The notes under the pieces were generated by a model, which saw only the letters and a program-made list of their open reading frames with translations, did no database searches and was not told where the DNA came from. From contig NZ_PPHF01000062.1 of assembly GCF_002904335.1 (NCBI RefSeq), positions 113,729 to 177,728 of the forward strand: a stretch of 64,000 nt of DNA, read 5' to 3'. The DNA comes from Amycolatopsis sp. CA-126428. GTDB taxonomy: Bacteria; Actinomycetota; Actinomycetes; Mycobacteriales; Pseudonocardiaceae. Every line of letters starts with the position of its first letter. Position 1 is the stretch's first letter. Shown here in pieces: positions 8,223-16,936 of this stretch. The translations under genes and the position numbers were made by a program.

Positions 8223-9325
8223 GGCCGTCCTCCCGGTGCGTTCTGCGAGCCCCGCACGTTCGTCGGGTCGCCCTTCGGCAGCGCGCAGCGCGCGGCCGTG
8301 TTCAGCGGGCGGACCGACGTGTCGAGGCCGTCGCGGTACGGCGTCGTGTACCCGGTGGTGCACGGCGGTGGGTCGAAGAAGGTCAGGGAAAGTCCGATGT
8401 GGACGCCGTCCGGCCGCACGATCGCGCCGGCCGCGGCGACCGCCTGCGGCGCGGTGATGAGCAGCTGGCGGAGGCCGTCCCGGCGAGCTTCCAGGACGTC
8501 CGCGGTGGTCAGCAGGTTCGCCAGGAGCACGCCCAGGTTCGGGCCGGAGTCGCGGATGAGCGCGCTGACCTCGTTCGCGGCCGCGGGCACCGCCGGGATC
8601 AGGGTGCGCAAGTCGCCGTCAGACTGCTTCAGCGTCGAAGCCAGCAGTTTCGCGTTGGCACCGAACTCGCGGATCGCGCCGGCCTGCTGTACCTGCGTGT
8701 CGAGTACCGTGTGCGCGTCGGTCACGAACCGGGTCAGCGGCGCGACGTGCGCGCTCGCCGCCTGCACGAACTCGATGCCGCGGCCGACCAGCTGGTCCAG
8801 TGCCGGGCCGGCGTCGGACGTCGCGTTGTACAGCTCGTCGACGACCGTCCGCAGCGCGGGTTTCGGCACCGAGTTCGCGAACGAGTCCACTGTCGACAAG
8901 ACGACGTCGACCGGCAGCGGGATCTTCGTGTCCGCCGGGGTGATCACCGAGCCCTCGTGCAGCTTCGGCCCGCCGTCGGTGCGCGGCCGCAGGTCGACGT
9001 ACTGCTCGCCGACGGCCGACCGGTCGGCGACGACGGCTTCGGTGTCGGCCGGGACGGGCGCGGTCCCGGCGTCGATCTCGAGGTCGGCTTCCATCCCGGC
9101 GGGGGTCAGCCGCAGCTCGCCGACGCGGCCGATCGGCACGCCGCGGTAGGTGACTTCGGCGTTGGTGAAGATGCCGCCACCGGTCGGGAACTGGGCCGTG
9201 ACGGTGTAGCCGCGGTCGAAGAACACCTTGTCGAGACCGGCGTAGGTGGCGCCGACGTAGGCGACACCGACGACGGCGATGACGACGAAGATCGTCACCT
9301 GCACGCGCACGAACCGGGTCAGCAT
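8219..9325 (-). CDS. mceF: MceF-family lipid-transport protein
   Basis: A 368-residue Mce protein: an N-terminal membrane anchor (residues 8-28), then the Mce/MlaD domain (about 40-120, with VTYRGVPIGRVGELRL and VGEQYVDLRP), then a long helical region that in Mce complexes builds the periplasmic tube for lipids. The last of six mce genes in order is MceF by convention. The start codon shares one base with the mceE stop (TGATG). It has no lipobox, consistent with F rather than E. Confidence 0.88.
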   Translation of the reverse strand: MLTRFVRVQVTIFVVIAVVGVAYVGATYAGLDKVFFDRGYTVTAQFPTGGGIFTNAEVTYRGVPIGRVGELRLTPAGMEADLEIDAGTAPVPADTEAVVADRSAVGEQYVDLRPRTDGGPKLHEGSVITPADTKIPLPVDVVLSTVDSFANSVPKPALRTVVDELYNATSDAGPALDQLVGRGIEFVQAASAHVAPLTRFVTDAHTVLDTQVQQAGAIREFGANAKLLASTLKQSDGDLRTLIPAVPAAANEVSALIRDSGPNLGVLLANLLTTADVLEARRDGLRQLLITAPQAVAAAGAIVRPDGVHIGLSLTFFDPPPCTTGYTTPYRDGLDTSVRPLNTAARCALPKGDPTNVRGSQNAPGGRP

Positions 9326-10296
9326 CAGTGGCCCGCCTTGAGGAAGCCGTTGAGGTAGTCGCCGCGGATCGTGTCCAGGGCGGCGTCCGGGAACGGGAAG
9401 GTGAAGATCATCTCCATCGCCTTGGGCAGCTTGTCGCCGGAGTCGGCCAGCCGCCGCAGCAGCGGTTCCAGCGCGCGCAGGTCGGCGACCAGGTCGTCCT
9501 TGCTGCGGTTCACCGTGTCGACGGCGACCGAAGTCAGCCCGTCCAGCGACTTGAGCATTCCGACCAGCGCGTCCCGCTGCTGGTTGAGCACGCCGATGCC
9601 GGGTGTCAGGCCGTTCAGCGTCGTCGTGATCTGATCGGTGTGCGCGTTCAGCGTCGCCGCGAGCTTGTTGACGCTCTCGATGGCCCGGGTGATCTCGTTC
9701 CGGTGCTCGTCGAGCCCCCGCACGAAGGTGTCCAAATCGGACAAGAGCGAGCGCGCCGCGGTTTCCTTGCCGCCGAGGGCGTCGTTCAGCTCGTGGCTGA
9801 TGTTCTGGACCTGCGCCACGCCGCCGCCGTTGAGCAGCAGCGACAGCGCCCCGAAGACCTCCTCGATCTCGGGCGTCAGCGTGGAACGATCGAGCGGGAT
9901 GGCCGCGCCGTCGAGGAGCCGGCCCGACGGCGTGGCGTCGTCCGGCGGGGCGAGCTCGACGAACTTCTCGCCGAGGATGCTGGCCTGCCGCAGCCGGGCG
10001 ACGGCGTTGCCCGGCAGGTCGACGTCGCCGTTGAGCAGCAGGTCGACGACCGCGCTGTGCCCGTCGGGGGCCAGCTCGACCCGGACGACCTGCCCGACCG
10101 GGACGTCGTTGACCTTGACCCCGGACTGCGGCACCAGGTCCAGCACGTTCGTGAAGCTCGCGGTCACGTGGATCGGGTGGTCGCCGAGCGCGGCGCCGCC
10201 CGGCAGCGGGATGTCGTAGACGCTCACGCCGCTGCCGCAGCCGGTGGTGACCAGCGCGAGGGTCACCACCGCGGCCAGCTTGACCAGGGACTTCAT
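9325..10296 (-). CDS. mceE: MceE-family lipoprotein
   Basis: A 323-residue Mce protein with a lipoprotein signal peptide: charged start, hydrophobic core, and a lipobox with Cys at about residue 20 (LVTTGC). The Mce domain follows (about 45-125; VNDVPVGQVVRVEL; ILGEKFVEL), then predicted coiled helices rich in Leu, Asn and Asp. MceE is the lipid-anchored member of the hexamer in other actinobacteria, which fits both position and lipobox. The start overlaps the mceD stop (ATGA). Confidence 0.9.
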   Translation of the reverse strand: MKSLVKLAAVVTLALVTTGCGSGVSVYDIPLPGGAALGDHPIHVTASFTNVLDLVPQSGVKVNDVPVGQVVRVELAPDGHSAVVDLLLNGDVDLPGNAVARLRQASILGEKFVELAPPDDATPSGRLLDGAAIPLDRSTLTPEIEEVFGALSLLLNGGGVAQVQNISHELNDALGGKETAARSLLSDLDTFVRGLDEHRNEITRAIESVNKLAATLNAHTDQITTTLNGLTPGIGVLNQQRDALVGMLKSLDGLTSVAVDTVNRSKDDLVADLRALEPLLRRLADSGDKLPKAMEMIFTFPFPDAALDTIRGDYLNGFLKAGH

Positions 10297-11291
10297 TTCG
10301 GCTCCGCGAATTCGAGGAGGTTGCCGCGGCCGTCGATGGTCCCGTTCGCCTGGTCGTAGGCGCCCAGGAGGTTCGTCAGAGCGTTCGGGGCCGCGTTGAG
10401 CGCCTCGGCGAGGGAGTCCTTTTGGTTCACGAGCACCTTGGTGACGTCGGCCAGCTTGTCCACATCGGACTGGACCTTGCCGCGGTTGTCCTTGATGAAC
10501 CCCTGCACGACGCTCAGCGCCTGGGTCAGTTCGGTCAGCGCGCCCGAGAACTGGTCTCGCTGGCCGGCCAGCACCTTGCTGAGCGAGGCGATCTGCGAGA
10601 TGGCCTGCTTGACTTGGCCGTCGTTGGCGGCGAGCATCGCGGTGAACTTGCTGATGTTGTCGACGGAATCGAACAGGTCGTCCTTCGAGTCGCTCGCCGT
10701 GCGGGCGAACTCGCCGAGGTTCTTGATCGCCGTGCCGATGGTCTGCCCGGTGCCGTTGAGGTAGTCCGCCGAGCGGGTCAGGACGTCGCTGACCGCGCCG
10801 TCCTTGTTGGCGCCCTGCGGGCCGAGCGCGGACATCAGCTGGTTGAGGCTGTGCAGCAGGTCGTCGACCTCGACCGGCGTCGCGGTGCGCTCCCGGGGGA
10901 TCGACGCGCCGTCGGCCAGCTGCGGTCCGCCGCGGTAGACGGGCGTGAGCTGCACGTACCGGTCGGCGACCAGGCTCGGCGTGATGACGACGGCCCCGGC
11001 GTCCGCGGGCAGCGGCACACCGGGCCGCAACGTCATGGTCACCTTGACGTCGGTCCCGTTCGGCTCCACTTCGGACACCGAACCGATGGCGACGCCGAGG
11101 ACGCGGACGTCCGAGTTCGGATAAATGCCGACGGCGGCGGCGAAGTACGCGGTCAGCGTCCGCGCACGCGGGGCGGTGACCAGGGGCCAGGCGGCCGAGA
11201 CCACGAGCGCGAGCACGACGCCGAGGGTGAGCGCCCGCAACCGCGTGCGGCGGCGGGCCTGGGCGCCCAGGTCGGCGAGGTGGTGGGCCAT
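10293..11291 (-). CDS. mceD: MceD-family lipid-transport protein
   Basis: A 332-residue Mce subunit with an N-terminal membrane helix (about residues 20-42, LGVVLALVVSAAWPLV), the Mce domain (YFAAAVGIYPNSDVRVLGVA; VADRYVQLTPVY) and a long helical C-terminal part with repeated Asn/Lys/Leu heptads. The ATG at 11291 shares one base with the mceC stop. Length is somewhat below that of MceD proteins with long Pro-rich tails; no such tail is present. Confidence 0.88.
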   Translation of the reverse strand: MAHHLADLGAQARRRTRLRALTLGVVLALVVSAAWPLVTAPRARTLTAYFAAAVGIYPNSDVRVLGVAIGSVSEVEPNGTDVKVTMTLRPGVPLPADAGAVVITPSLVADRYVQLTPVYRGGPQLADGASIPRERTATPVEVDDLLHSLNQLMSALGPQGANKDGAVSDVLTRSADYLNGTGQTIGTAIKNLGEFARTASDSKDDLFDSVDNISKFTAMLAANDGQVKQAISQIASLSKVLAGQRDQFSGALTELTQALSVVQGFIKDNRGKVQSDVDKLADVTKVLVNQKDSLAEALNAAPNALTNLLGAYDQANGTIDGRGNLLEFAEPK

Positions 11292-12301
11292 CAGCGTCCC
11301 CCGTTCTTCGGTGGCCGGCAGCTGCCCGGCGTGGTGCCGGTGGGGATCAGCCCGCAGATGTAGGTGTCGATCCACCGGCCGTTGCCGACGGCGTTGCCGA
11401 GCAGCCGGTAGAACGGGCCGGCCAGGCGGAGGCTGTCCTCCAGCTTCCCCTGGTTGCGCTGGAGCACGCCGGCCACGCGGTCGAGCTGGTCGAGCGCCGG
11501 CCCCAGGGTTTTCTGGTTCTCCGCGACGAGCCCGCGCAGCTGGATCGAGAGGTTCTTGATGCCGGTGAACAGCTTCGCGATGGCGTCCTTGCGGGCGTTG
11601 AGCTCGGTGAGCAGCGTGTTGCCGTCGCGGATCAGGGCCTGGATCTGGTCGGAGCGCTCCCCGAGCGTCTTCGACACCTGGTTGGTGTTCTGGAACAGCT
11701 TCACCAGCTCGTCGTCGCGGGACGCCAGCGTTTGCGACAGGGCGGCGATCCCGTTGAACGCCGTCTTGACGTCGCTGGGAGCGGACGCGCCGAGCGTGTC
11801 GGACAGCACGCGGAACGCCTGCGCGAGCTGGTCGGTGTCGATCGCCCCGACCGTGCTCGCCAGGTCGTTGAAGACGGCGGTGACGTCGTAGGGCGAGCTC
11901 GTGCGCTCGGCGGGGATCGGCTGGTCGGGGTTCAGCTCGCCGTTGCCGACCGGGTCCAGCACCAGGTTCTTCTGCCCGAGCAGCGTCTTGATCTTGATCG
12001 CCGCGGTCGTCCGGTTGCCGACCCAGGTGTCGCGGACCCGGAACAGCACCTCGACGTGGTCGCCGGCCAGCCGCACGTCGGTGACCTCGCCGACCTTCAC
12101 CCCGGCGACGCGGACCTCGTCGTTCGGCTTCAGCCCGGCGGCCTCGTGGAACTCGGCCCGGTACGTGGTACCGCCGCCGAGCACCGGCAGGTCGTCGGAG
12201 AAGAACGTGGCGCTGCCGATCAGCGCCATGACCAGCGCGGTCACCGCGCCGACGGCGATCGGGTCGCGGCTGCGGAACGGCTTGATGCGGGGCGGTTTCA
12301 C
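11291..12301 (-). CDS. mceC: MceC-family lipid-transport protein
   Basis: A 336-residue Mce subunit. An N-terminal basic segment precedes one membrane helix (about residues 15-35, AVGAVTALVMALIGSATFF), then the Mce domain (EFHEAAGLKPNDEVRVAGVK; LLGQKNLVLDP) and a helical tube-forming region. Two Cys near the C-terminus (ICGLIP, SCRPPK) could form a disulphide outside the membrane. The GTG at 12301 overlaps the mceB stop (GTGA). Confidence 0.88.
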   Translation of the reverse strand: MKPPRIKPFRSRDPIAVGAVTALVMALIGSATFFSDDLPVLGGGTTYRAEFHEAAGLKPNDEVRVAGVKVGEVTDVRLAGDHVEVLFRVRDTWVGNRTTAAIKIKTLLGQKNLVLDPVGNGELNPDQPIPAERTSSPYDVTAVFNDLASTVGAIDTDQLAQAFRVLSDTLGASAPSDVKTAFNGIAALSQTLASRDDELVKLFQNTNQVSKTLGERSDQIQALIRDGNTLLTELNARKDAIAKLFTGIKNLSIQLRGLVAENQKTLGPALDQLDRVAGVLQRNQGKLEDSLRLAGPFYRLLGNAVGNGRWIDTYICGLIPTGTTPGSCRPPKNGGR

Positions 12302-13314
12302 CGGCACCTCGCAGCCGTCACGGGAATGCCGGGCGGCGGGCCACCCGGCGCCGGTTTCGCGTCGGACTCCACCGCGCACAGGTAGAAGTTCGCCCACGAG
12401 CCGTAGGAGAAGAGCGTGCCGATCCGGTCGAGCTTCTCCGGCAGGTTGTCGAGGAACTGCTGGAACACCGGGGTGTTGTCGGCCAGGTTCTTCGACAGGT
12501 CGCCGAGGGCGGTGACGCTGTCCTTGAGCGGCTGACGCCCTTGCTCGAGCAGCCCGGCGGTCGCCGTGGTCAGCTCGCCGAGGCCGCCGATGGCCTGGCC
12601 GATCGGCTTGGCGTCGGCGGCGAGGCCGGTGACCAGCTGGGCGGTGGTGTCGACGAGCGTGTCGAACTGGTCGCCCTGGGCGTTCAACGTGTCGAGCACG
12701 GTGTTGAGGTTGCCGACCACCTGGCCGATCAGCGCGTCCTTCCCGGCGAGGGTGGAGGTCAGCGACGCCGTGTGCCGCAGCAGGCTGTCGATCGTGCTGC
12801 CCTCCCCCTGCAGGACCTGGATGATCTCGAACGACAGCTGGTTGACGTCGTTCGGCGAGAGCGCCTGGAAGAGCGGCTTGAAGCCGTTGAACAGCGCGGT
12901 GAGGTCGAGCGCCGGCTTGGTCTTTTCCAGCGGGATCTGCGCGCCTTCGGCCAGGGTCGGGGACGTGTCGGTGGCGCCGGGGTCGACCGAGAGGTACCGC
13001 TGGCCGACCAGGTTGCGGTAGCGGATGGTGACCGAAGCCGACGCGGTGAGCCGGTGCGTGCGCCCGACCGAGAACCCGACGTCGGCGAGCCGGTGTTCGA
13101 CGACCCGCACCGAGTCGACCTGGCCGATCCGGACGCCGGCCATCCGCACTTCGTCGCCGGGGTTGACCGAGGTCGCGTCGGTGAACCGGGCGGTGTAGCC
13201 GATCGTCGTACCCACGTTCGAGTTGGCGATCGTGACCGCGAGCACGGCGGTCGCGGCCGCGGTGACCAGGAAGAAGATCAGGCCCTTGACGGCGGGTCCC
13301 GCAACGCTCCTCAT
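12298..13314 (-). CDS. mceB: MceB-family lipid-transport protein
   Basis: A 338-residue Mce subunit with an N-terminal membrane anchor (about residues 9-30, GLIFFLVTAAATAVLAVTIA), the Mce domain (FTDATSVNPGDEVRMAGVRI; NLVGQRYLSVDPG) and a long helical domain. Two Cys lie near the end (LCAVE, AARCR), as in its neighbour MceC. The start overlaps the mceA stop (ATGA). It acts in the cell envelope as part of the MceABCDEF substrate channel. Confidence 0.88.
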   Translation of the reverse strand: MRSVAGPAVKGLIFFLVTAAATAVLAVTIANSNVGTTIGYTARFTDATSVNPGDEVRMAGVRIGQVDSVRVVEHRLADVGFSVGRTHRLTASASVTIRYRNLVGQRYLSVDPGATDTSPTLAEGAQIPLEKTKPALDLTALFNGFKPLFQALSPNDVNQLSFEIIQVLQGEGSTIDSLLRHTASLTSTLAGKDALIGQVVGNLNTVLDTLNAQGDQFDTLVDTTAQLVTGLAADAKPIGQAIGGLGELTTATAGLLEQGRQPLKDSVTALGDLSKNLADNTPVFQQFLDNLPEKLDRIGTLFSYGSWANFYLCAVESDAKPAPGGPPPGIPVTAARCR

Positions 13315-14501
13315 CGGACGGTCACCTCCGTCCCGCGCAGCGCCGGTCCGATGAGGACACTGCTCCAGTCCGGCACGTCACCCAGCGCCGGCCGCAGCAG
13401 TTCGGCGACGAGCTGCCGCTCGCCCGGTGAGTTCGCGGGCCCCAGGTCACCATCGGCGGCGGCCGCCGCGCCGCCGCCGTAGCACTTCGGCCCGCCGGTG
13501 GCGTCGAAGCGCGGGGTGTCCCGGCCGGGGACGTACTTCTCCCGCGGGTCCTGGACGGTGAGCGTCACGTGCAGGCCCGGCTCGTTCGTGCCCTTGCCGA
13601 GGGCCTTCTCCATCAGCGGCTTGAGCCGGTTGACCGCGTCGAGCAGGCACGGGAACTCCGGCGAATAGCGCGAAAGCAGTTCCAGCGTCGGCCGGCTCGC
13701 CGCCGAGACGCCGATGAGGTTGTCCTTGTTCTTCCGCAGGAACTCGTTCAGGTGGCCGGTGGCGCTGGTGACGCTCGTGTAGAGGTTGTCGAGGTCGGCC
13801 CGGGTGTCCACGATGGTCTTCGCCGTCGTCGACAGGTCGCTCAGCGCCTGCAGGATGTCCGGCGCGGCTCCCGTGTAGACGTCGGCCGCATCCGCCAGCG
13901 CGGTGACGTCGGCCTTGAACTGCGGCATCAGCGGGTTCAGCTGCCCGAGGAGGTCCTTCAGCTGGACGAAGCTGTCGCCCAGCGGCTTGCCGCGGTGGTC
14001 GAGGGCCTGGGAGATCGCGCCGAGTGAGCTGTTGAGCTTCTGCGGCTGGACCGCGCGCAGCAGCGGCAGCAGGTCGCCGAGCACGCGTTCCAGCTCGATG
14101 GCGTTGGTGGAGCGGTCCTGCGCGATGACGTCCCCCGCTCGAAGCGTCCCTTGTGGACTGGACGGCAGCACGAGGTTGACGTACCGCTCGCCGAACACCG
14201 TCTTCGGCAGCAGCCGCGCGGACACGTTCCCCGGCAGCAGCCCGATCTTGGCCGGGTCGAGGGCGAGGTCGATCTCGGCACCCGCGCGGGTGCTGCGCAC
14301 CGCCCGGACCTCGCCGAACGGGACGCCCTTCACCTTGACCTCGGCGGTCGGCGCGAGCTGGTTGCCGACGCGGTCGGCCCGCAGCGTCACCAGCTCGGCG
14401 TCGTCGAAGTCCTTGTCGTAGATGGCCACCGCGAGCCAGCCGAGCAGGACGAGCACGCCGAGGAAGGCGACCCCGGCGAGCTGCGTGCGGAACCGGCTCA
14501 T
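13311..14501 (-). CDS. mceA: MceA-family lipid-transport protein
   Basis: A 396-residue Mce subunit, first of six in the operon. It has an N-terminal membrane helix (residues 8-28, LAGVAFLGVLVLLGWLAVAI), the Mce domain (APTAEVKVKGVPFGEVRAVR; KTVFGERYVNLVLP), a helical channel-forming region, and a C-terminal tail with Gly/Ala-rich and Asp-rich parts. The ATG at 14501 overlaps the stop of the second YrbE gene (ATGA). Which lipid the complex moves cannot be read from sequence. Confidence 0.88.
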   Translation of the reverse strand: MSRFRTQLAGVAFLGVLVLLGWLAVAIYDKDFDDAELVTLRADRVGNQLAPTAEVKVKGVPFGEVRAVRSTRAGAEIDLALDPAKIGLLPGNVSARLLPKTVFGERYVNLVLPSSPQGTLRAGDVIAQDRSTNAIELERVLGDLLPLLRAVQPQKLNSSLGAISQALDHRGKPLGDSFVQLKDLLGQLNPLMPQFKADVTALADAADVYTGAAPDILQALSDLSTTAKTIVDTRADLDNLYTSVTSATGHLNEFLRKNKDNLIGVSAASRPTLELLSRYSPEFPCLLDAVNRLKPLMEKALGKGTNEPGLHVTLTVQDPREKYVPGRDTPRFDATGGPKCYGGGAAAAADGDLGPANSPGERQLVAELLRPALGDVPDWSSVLIGPALRGTEVTVR

Positions 14502-15313
14502 CCGGACACCTTCACCGTGGTCGTCGCGCCCCAGATGGCCAGCGAAAGGAACAGGTCGAGCACGCTGATCAGCACGATCGACGTCCGCACGGCCCGGCCC
14601 ACCGCGACGCCGACCCCGGCCGGGCCGCCGCTGGCGCGGTAGCCGTAGAAGCAGTGCGTCAGGATCACGCCGACGCTGAAGACGAGCACCTTGCCGAACG
14701 ACCACAGGACGTCGCCGGGCGGCAGGAACAGCGTGAAGTAGTGGTCGTAGGTGCCGCCGGACTGCCCGAAGAAGACGACCGTGGTGAGCCGCGAGCCGAG
14801 GTAGGAGATCAGCAGGCCGATGACGTACAGCGGGATGATCGCGATGAACCCGGCGACGATCCGGGTGGTGACCAGGTACGGCATGCTCCGCACGGCCATC
14901 ACTTCGAGGGCGTCGATCTCTTCGGAGATCCGCATCGCACCGAGCTGCGCGGTGAACCCACTGCCCACAGTGGACGAAAGGGCCAGCCCGGCGACGAGCG
15001 GCGCGATCTCCCGCGTGTTGAAGTACGCGGTCAGGAAGCCGGTCATCGCCGAGATGTTGATCTGGTTCAGCGCGCTGAAGCCCTGCAGGCCCACGGTGAC
15101 ACCGGTGAACACGCACAGCCCGACCATCACGCCGATCGTGCCGCCGATCACCGCGAGGGCACCGCTGCCGAACGTCACTTCGGCCAGCAGCCGGACGACC
15201 TCGCGGAAATAGCGCGTCACGGCGAGCGGGACGGCCGCGAGCGCGCGGACGTAGAAGAGCAGCTGGTCGCCGAGGTCGAACAGCCGGTCGCCGGGTTTGC
15301 CGAGGATGGCCAC
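14498..15313 (-). CDS. yrbEB: YrbEB, MlaE-type permease of the Mce transporter
   Basis: A 271-residue polytopic membrane protein of the MlaE/YrbE permease family, with about five to six membrane segments and the conserved region after the third (EEIDALEVMAVRSMPYLV), where the coupling helix meets the ATPase. It pairs with YrbEA to form the inner-membrane permease. The ATPase (MceG/Mkl type) is not in this window and is usually encoded elsewhere. Its start is next to the yrbEA stop (no overlap; adjacent codons). Confidence 0.9.
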   Translation of the reverse strand: MAILGKPGDRLFDLGDQLLFYVRALAAVPLAVTRYFREVVRLLAEVTFGSGALAVIGGTIGVMVGLCVFTGVTVGLQGFSALNQINISAMTGFLTAYFNTREIAPLVAGLALSSTVGSGFTAQLGAMRISEEIDALEVMAVRSMPYLVTTRIVAGFIAIIPLYVIGLLISYLGSRLTTVVFFGQSGGTYDHYFTLFLPPGDVLWSFGKVLVFSVGVILTHCFYGYRASGGPAGVGVAVGRAVRTSIVLISVLDLFLSLAIWGATTTVKVSG

Positions 15314-16108
15314 TCAGGTTCCCTTCGCGGGGACGAGCTGCAGGTACAGCGCGGTGAGCACGGTGTTGACGAAGAACAGCAGCAGGAACGTGATGACGAC
15401 GGACTGGTTGACGACGTCCCCGACGCCTTTGGGGCCGCCCTTCGGGTTCAGGCCGCGGTAGGCCGCGACGACCCCGGCGAGGTAGCCGAAGATGACGGCT
15501 TTGATCGAGCTGACGACGAGGTCCGGCAGCTGCGCGAGGGCGTTGAAGCTGGCCAGGTACGCCCCGGGCGTGCCGCCCTGGATGATCACGTTGAAGAAGT
15601 AGCCGCCGAGCACGCCGACCACGCTGACCAGACCGTTCAGCAGCACGGACACCCCGACGGCGGCCTGCACCCGCGGCACGACCAGCCGGTGGATCGGCGA
15701 GACGCCGAGCACCTCCATCGCGGCGATCTCCTCGCGGATGCTGCGCGCGCCGAGATCGGCGCAGATCGCGCTGCCGCCCGCGCCGGCGATGATCAGCGTC
15801 GTCACGATCGGGCTGGCCTGCTGCACGACGGCCAGGACGCTCGCCGCGCCGTTGAACTGCTGGGCGCCGATCTGGCTGGTGAGCGAGCCGAGCTGCAGCG
15901 AAATGACCGCGCCGAACGGGATCGACACCAGGATCGCCGGCGTGATCGACACGCTGGCGATGAACCAGAACTGCAGGACGAACTCCCGCACCTGGTACGG
16001 GCGGCGGAGCATGGCGAGCAGGACGTCGAGGCCCATCGCGCACATCCGGCCGAACTCGCGCAGGCCGTTCGCGGCCTTCTGCGGCGCCTCGCTGAGGAAA
16101 GTCGTCAT
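15314..16108 (-). CDS. yrbEA: YrbEA, MlaE-type permease of the Mce transporter
   Basis: A 264-residue MlaE-family permease. Key blocks are FGAVISLQLGSLTSQIGAQ, the glycine-rich AGAGGSAICADLGARSIREE and EIAAMEVLGVSPIHRLVVPR, typical of YrbEA. It is the first transporter gene of the operon. The ATG at 16108 overlaps the stop of the secreted protein gene upstream (ATGA), so that gene is translationally tied to the transporter. Confidence 0.9.
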   Translation of the reverse strand: MTTFLSEAPQKAANGLREFGRMCAMGLDVLLAMLRRPYQVREFVLQFWFIASVSITPAILVSIPFGAVISLQLGSLTSQIGAQQFNGAASVLAVVQQASPIVTTLIIAGAGGSAICADLGARSIREEIAAMEVLGVSPIHRLVVPRVQAAVGVSVLLNGLVSVVGVLGGYFFNVIIQGGTPGAYLASFNALAQLPDLVVSSIKAVIFGYLAGVVAAYRGLNPKGGPKGVGDVVNQSVVITFLLLFFVNTVLTALYLQLVPAKGT

Positions 16109-16827
16109 GGCTGCTTGCACCCGGTGCTGAAGCAGCGCAGCGTCAGGTTCGAGACGAAGGTGTTGCCCGGCCCCGAAACCAGGCCGGTGAGCAGCCGGCT
16201 GACGTCCTCGTGCCCGACGCACCCGGCGAACGCGGGCGTGGTGAAGGTCGAGGTCACCTTCACCGGCGGAGCGGGCAGCGAGATCGGGACCAGCGCCTTG
16301 ATGGTGACCGCCGCGGGCTGGGCCGTGCGGCAGTCCGGCCCGACGTCGAGGGGCCGTCCGTCCACTTTGACGTCCGAGAGCTTGATGAACACCTTCGCGG
16401 TCACGTCCGTGTCGGCGCAGATGTTGGTCTGGGTGGCCTTGCAGTCCTTGTCCTTGCCGGTGTGCACGGTGGCCGTTCCGGAGGCATCGCCGTCCGGGAC
16501 GATCTCGACCCGGCCGGTGGTGGCCATGAACCGGAAGGCGACGAAGTAGCCGTCGGTGGGCGGGATGGCCAGCTTCCCGGTGATGGGCACGGTGCTGGTG
16601 AGGCCACCCAGAGCGCCGTCGAAGGTGCCCGGCGGGAAGGCGATGTCGGAGCCGAGCTTGGCCACGTGGCTCGTGGTCGGCTGCTGCGCGTCCCCGAGGG
16701 TGAAACCGAAGGGGATCGGCGTGGCCGCCGCTTGCGGTGGCGCCGGCTCGCTGGGCGCGGCTTCCGCCGCGCCCAGCGAGAACGCGATCAGCACCAGCAC
16801 GAGCGGCAACGAGAACCGAGTCAGCAT
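16105..16827 (-). CDS. Secreted protein of the mce operon
   Basis: A 240-residue protein with a signal peptide (hydrophobic residues 6-23, cleavage after an Ala-rich AAEAAP). The mature part is beta-rich with four or more Cys. Its body matches the C-terminal half of the larger secreted protein at 16937-18508: both have PGT[FL]DA-x-L, LA[IL]P-x-x-D-x-YF, a Cys-x-T-x-x-PA-x-V segment and end in SGPGN. It overlaps yrbEA by 4 nt, so a role with the Mce transporter (for example lipid delivery outside the cell) is inferred. I do not recognise a characterised family. Confidence 0.8.
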   Translation of the reverse strand: MLTRFSLPLVLVLIAFSLGAAEAAPSEPAPPQAAATPIPFGFTLGDAQQPTTSHVAKLGSDIAFPPGTFDGALGGLTSTVPITGKLAIPPTDGYFVAFRFMATTGRVEIVPDGDASGTATVHTGKDKDCKATQTNICADTDVTAKVFIKLSDVKVDGRPLDVGPDCRTAQPAAVTIKALVPISLPAPPVKVTSTFTTPAFAGCVGHEDVSRLLTGLVSGPGNTFVSNLTLRCFSTGCKQP

Positions 16828-16902
16828 CCGGACTTCCTCATCGAAGGTGATCCTTTCGAAGCTACTGACGATTCTCCTTGCGCCACAAGGGTTTTCTCAT
16901 TC

Positions 16903-16911
16903 TTGTCACGC
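16903..16911 (+). promoter_or_regulatory. TTGTCACGC motif, copy 3
   Basis: Exact copy in the 109-base gap upstream of the secreted-protein/mce genes, 76 bases before the ATG at 16827. It overlaps a 7-bp inverted repeat (16908-16914 with 16923-16929). Read on the minus strand it is GCGTGACAAGAATG, almost the same as copy 4. Confidence 0.35.
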
Positions 16912-16936
16912 GGATCTGCGTTTCCGCGTCATGACC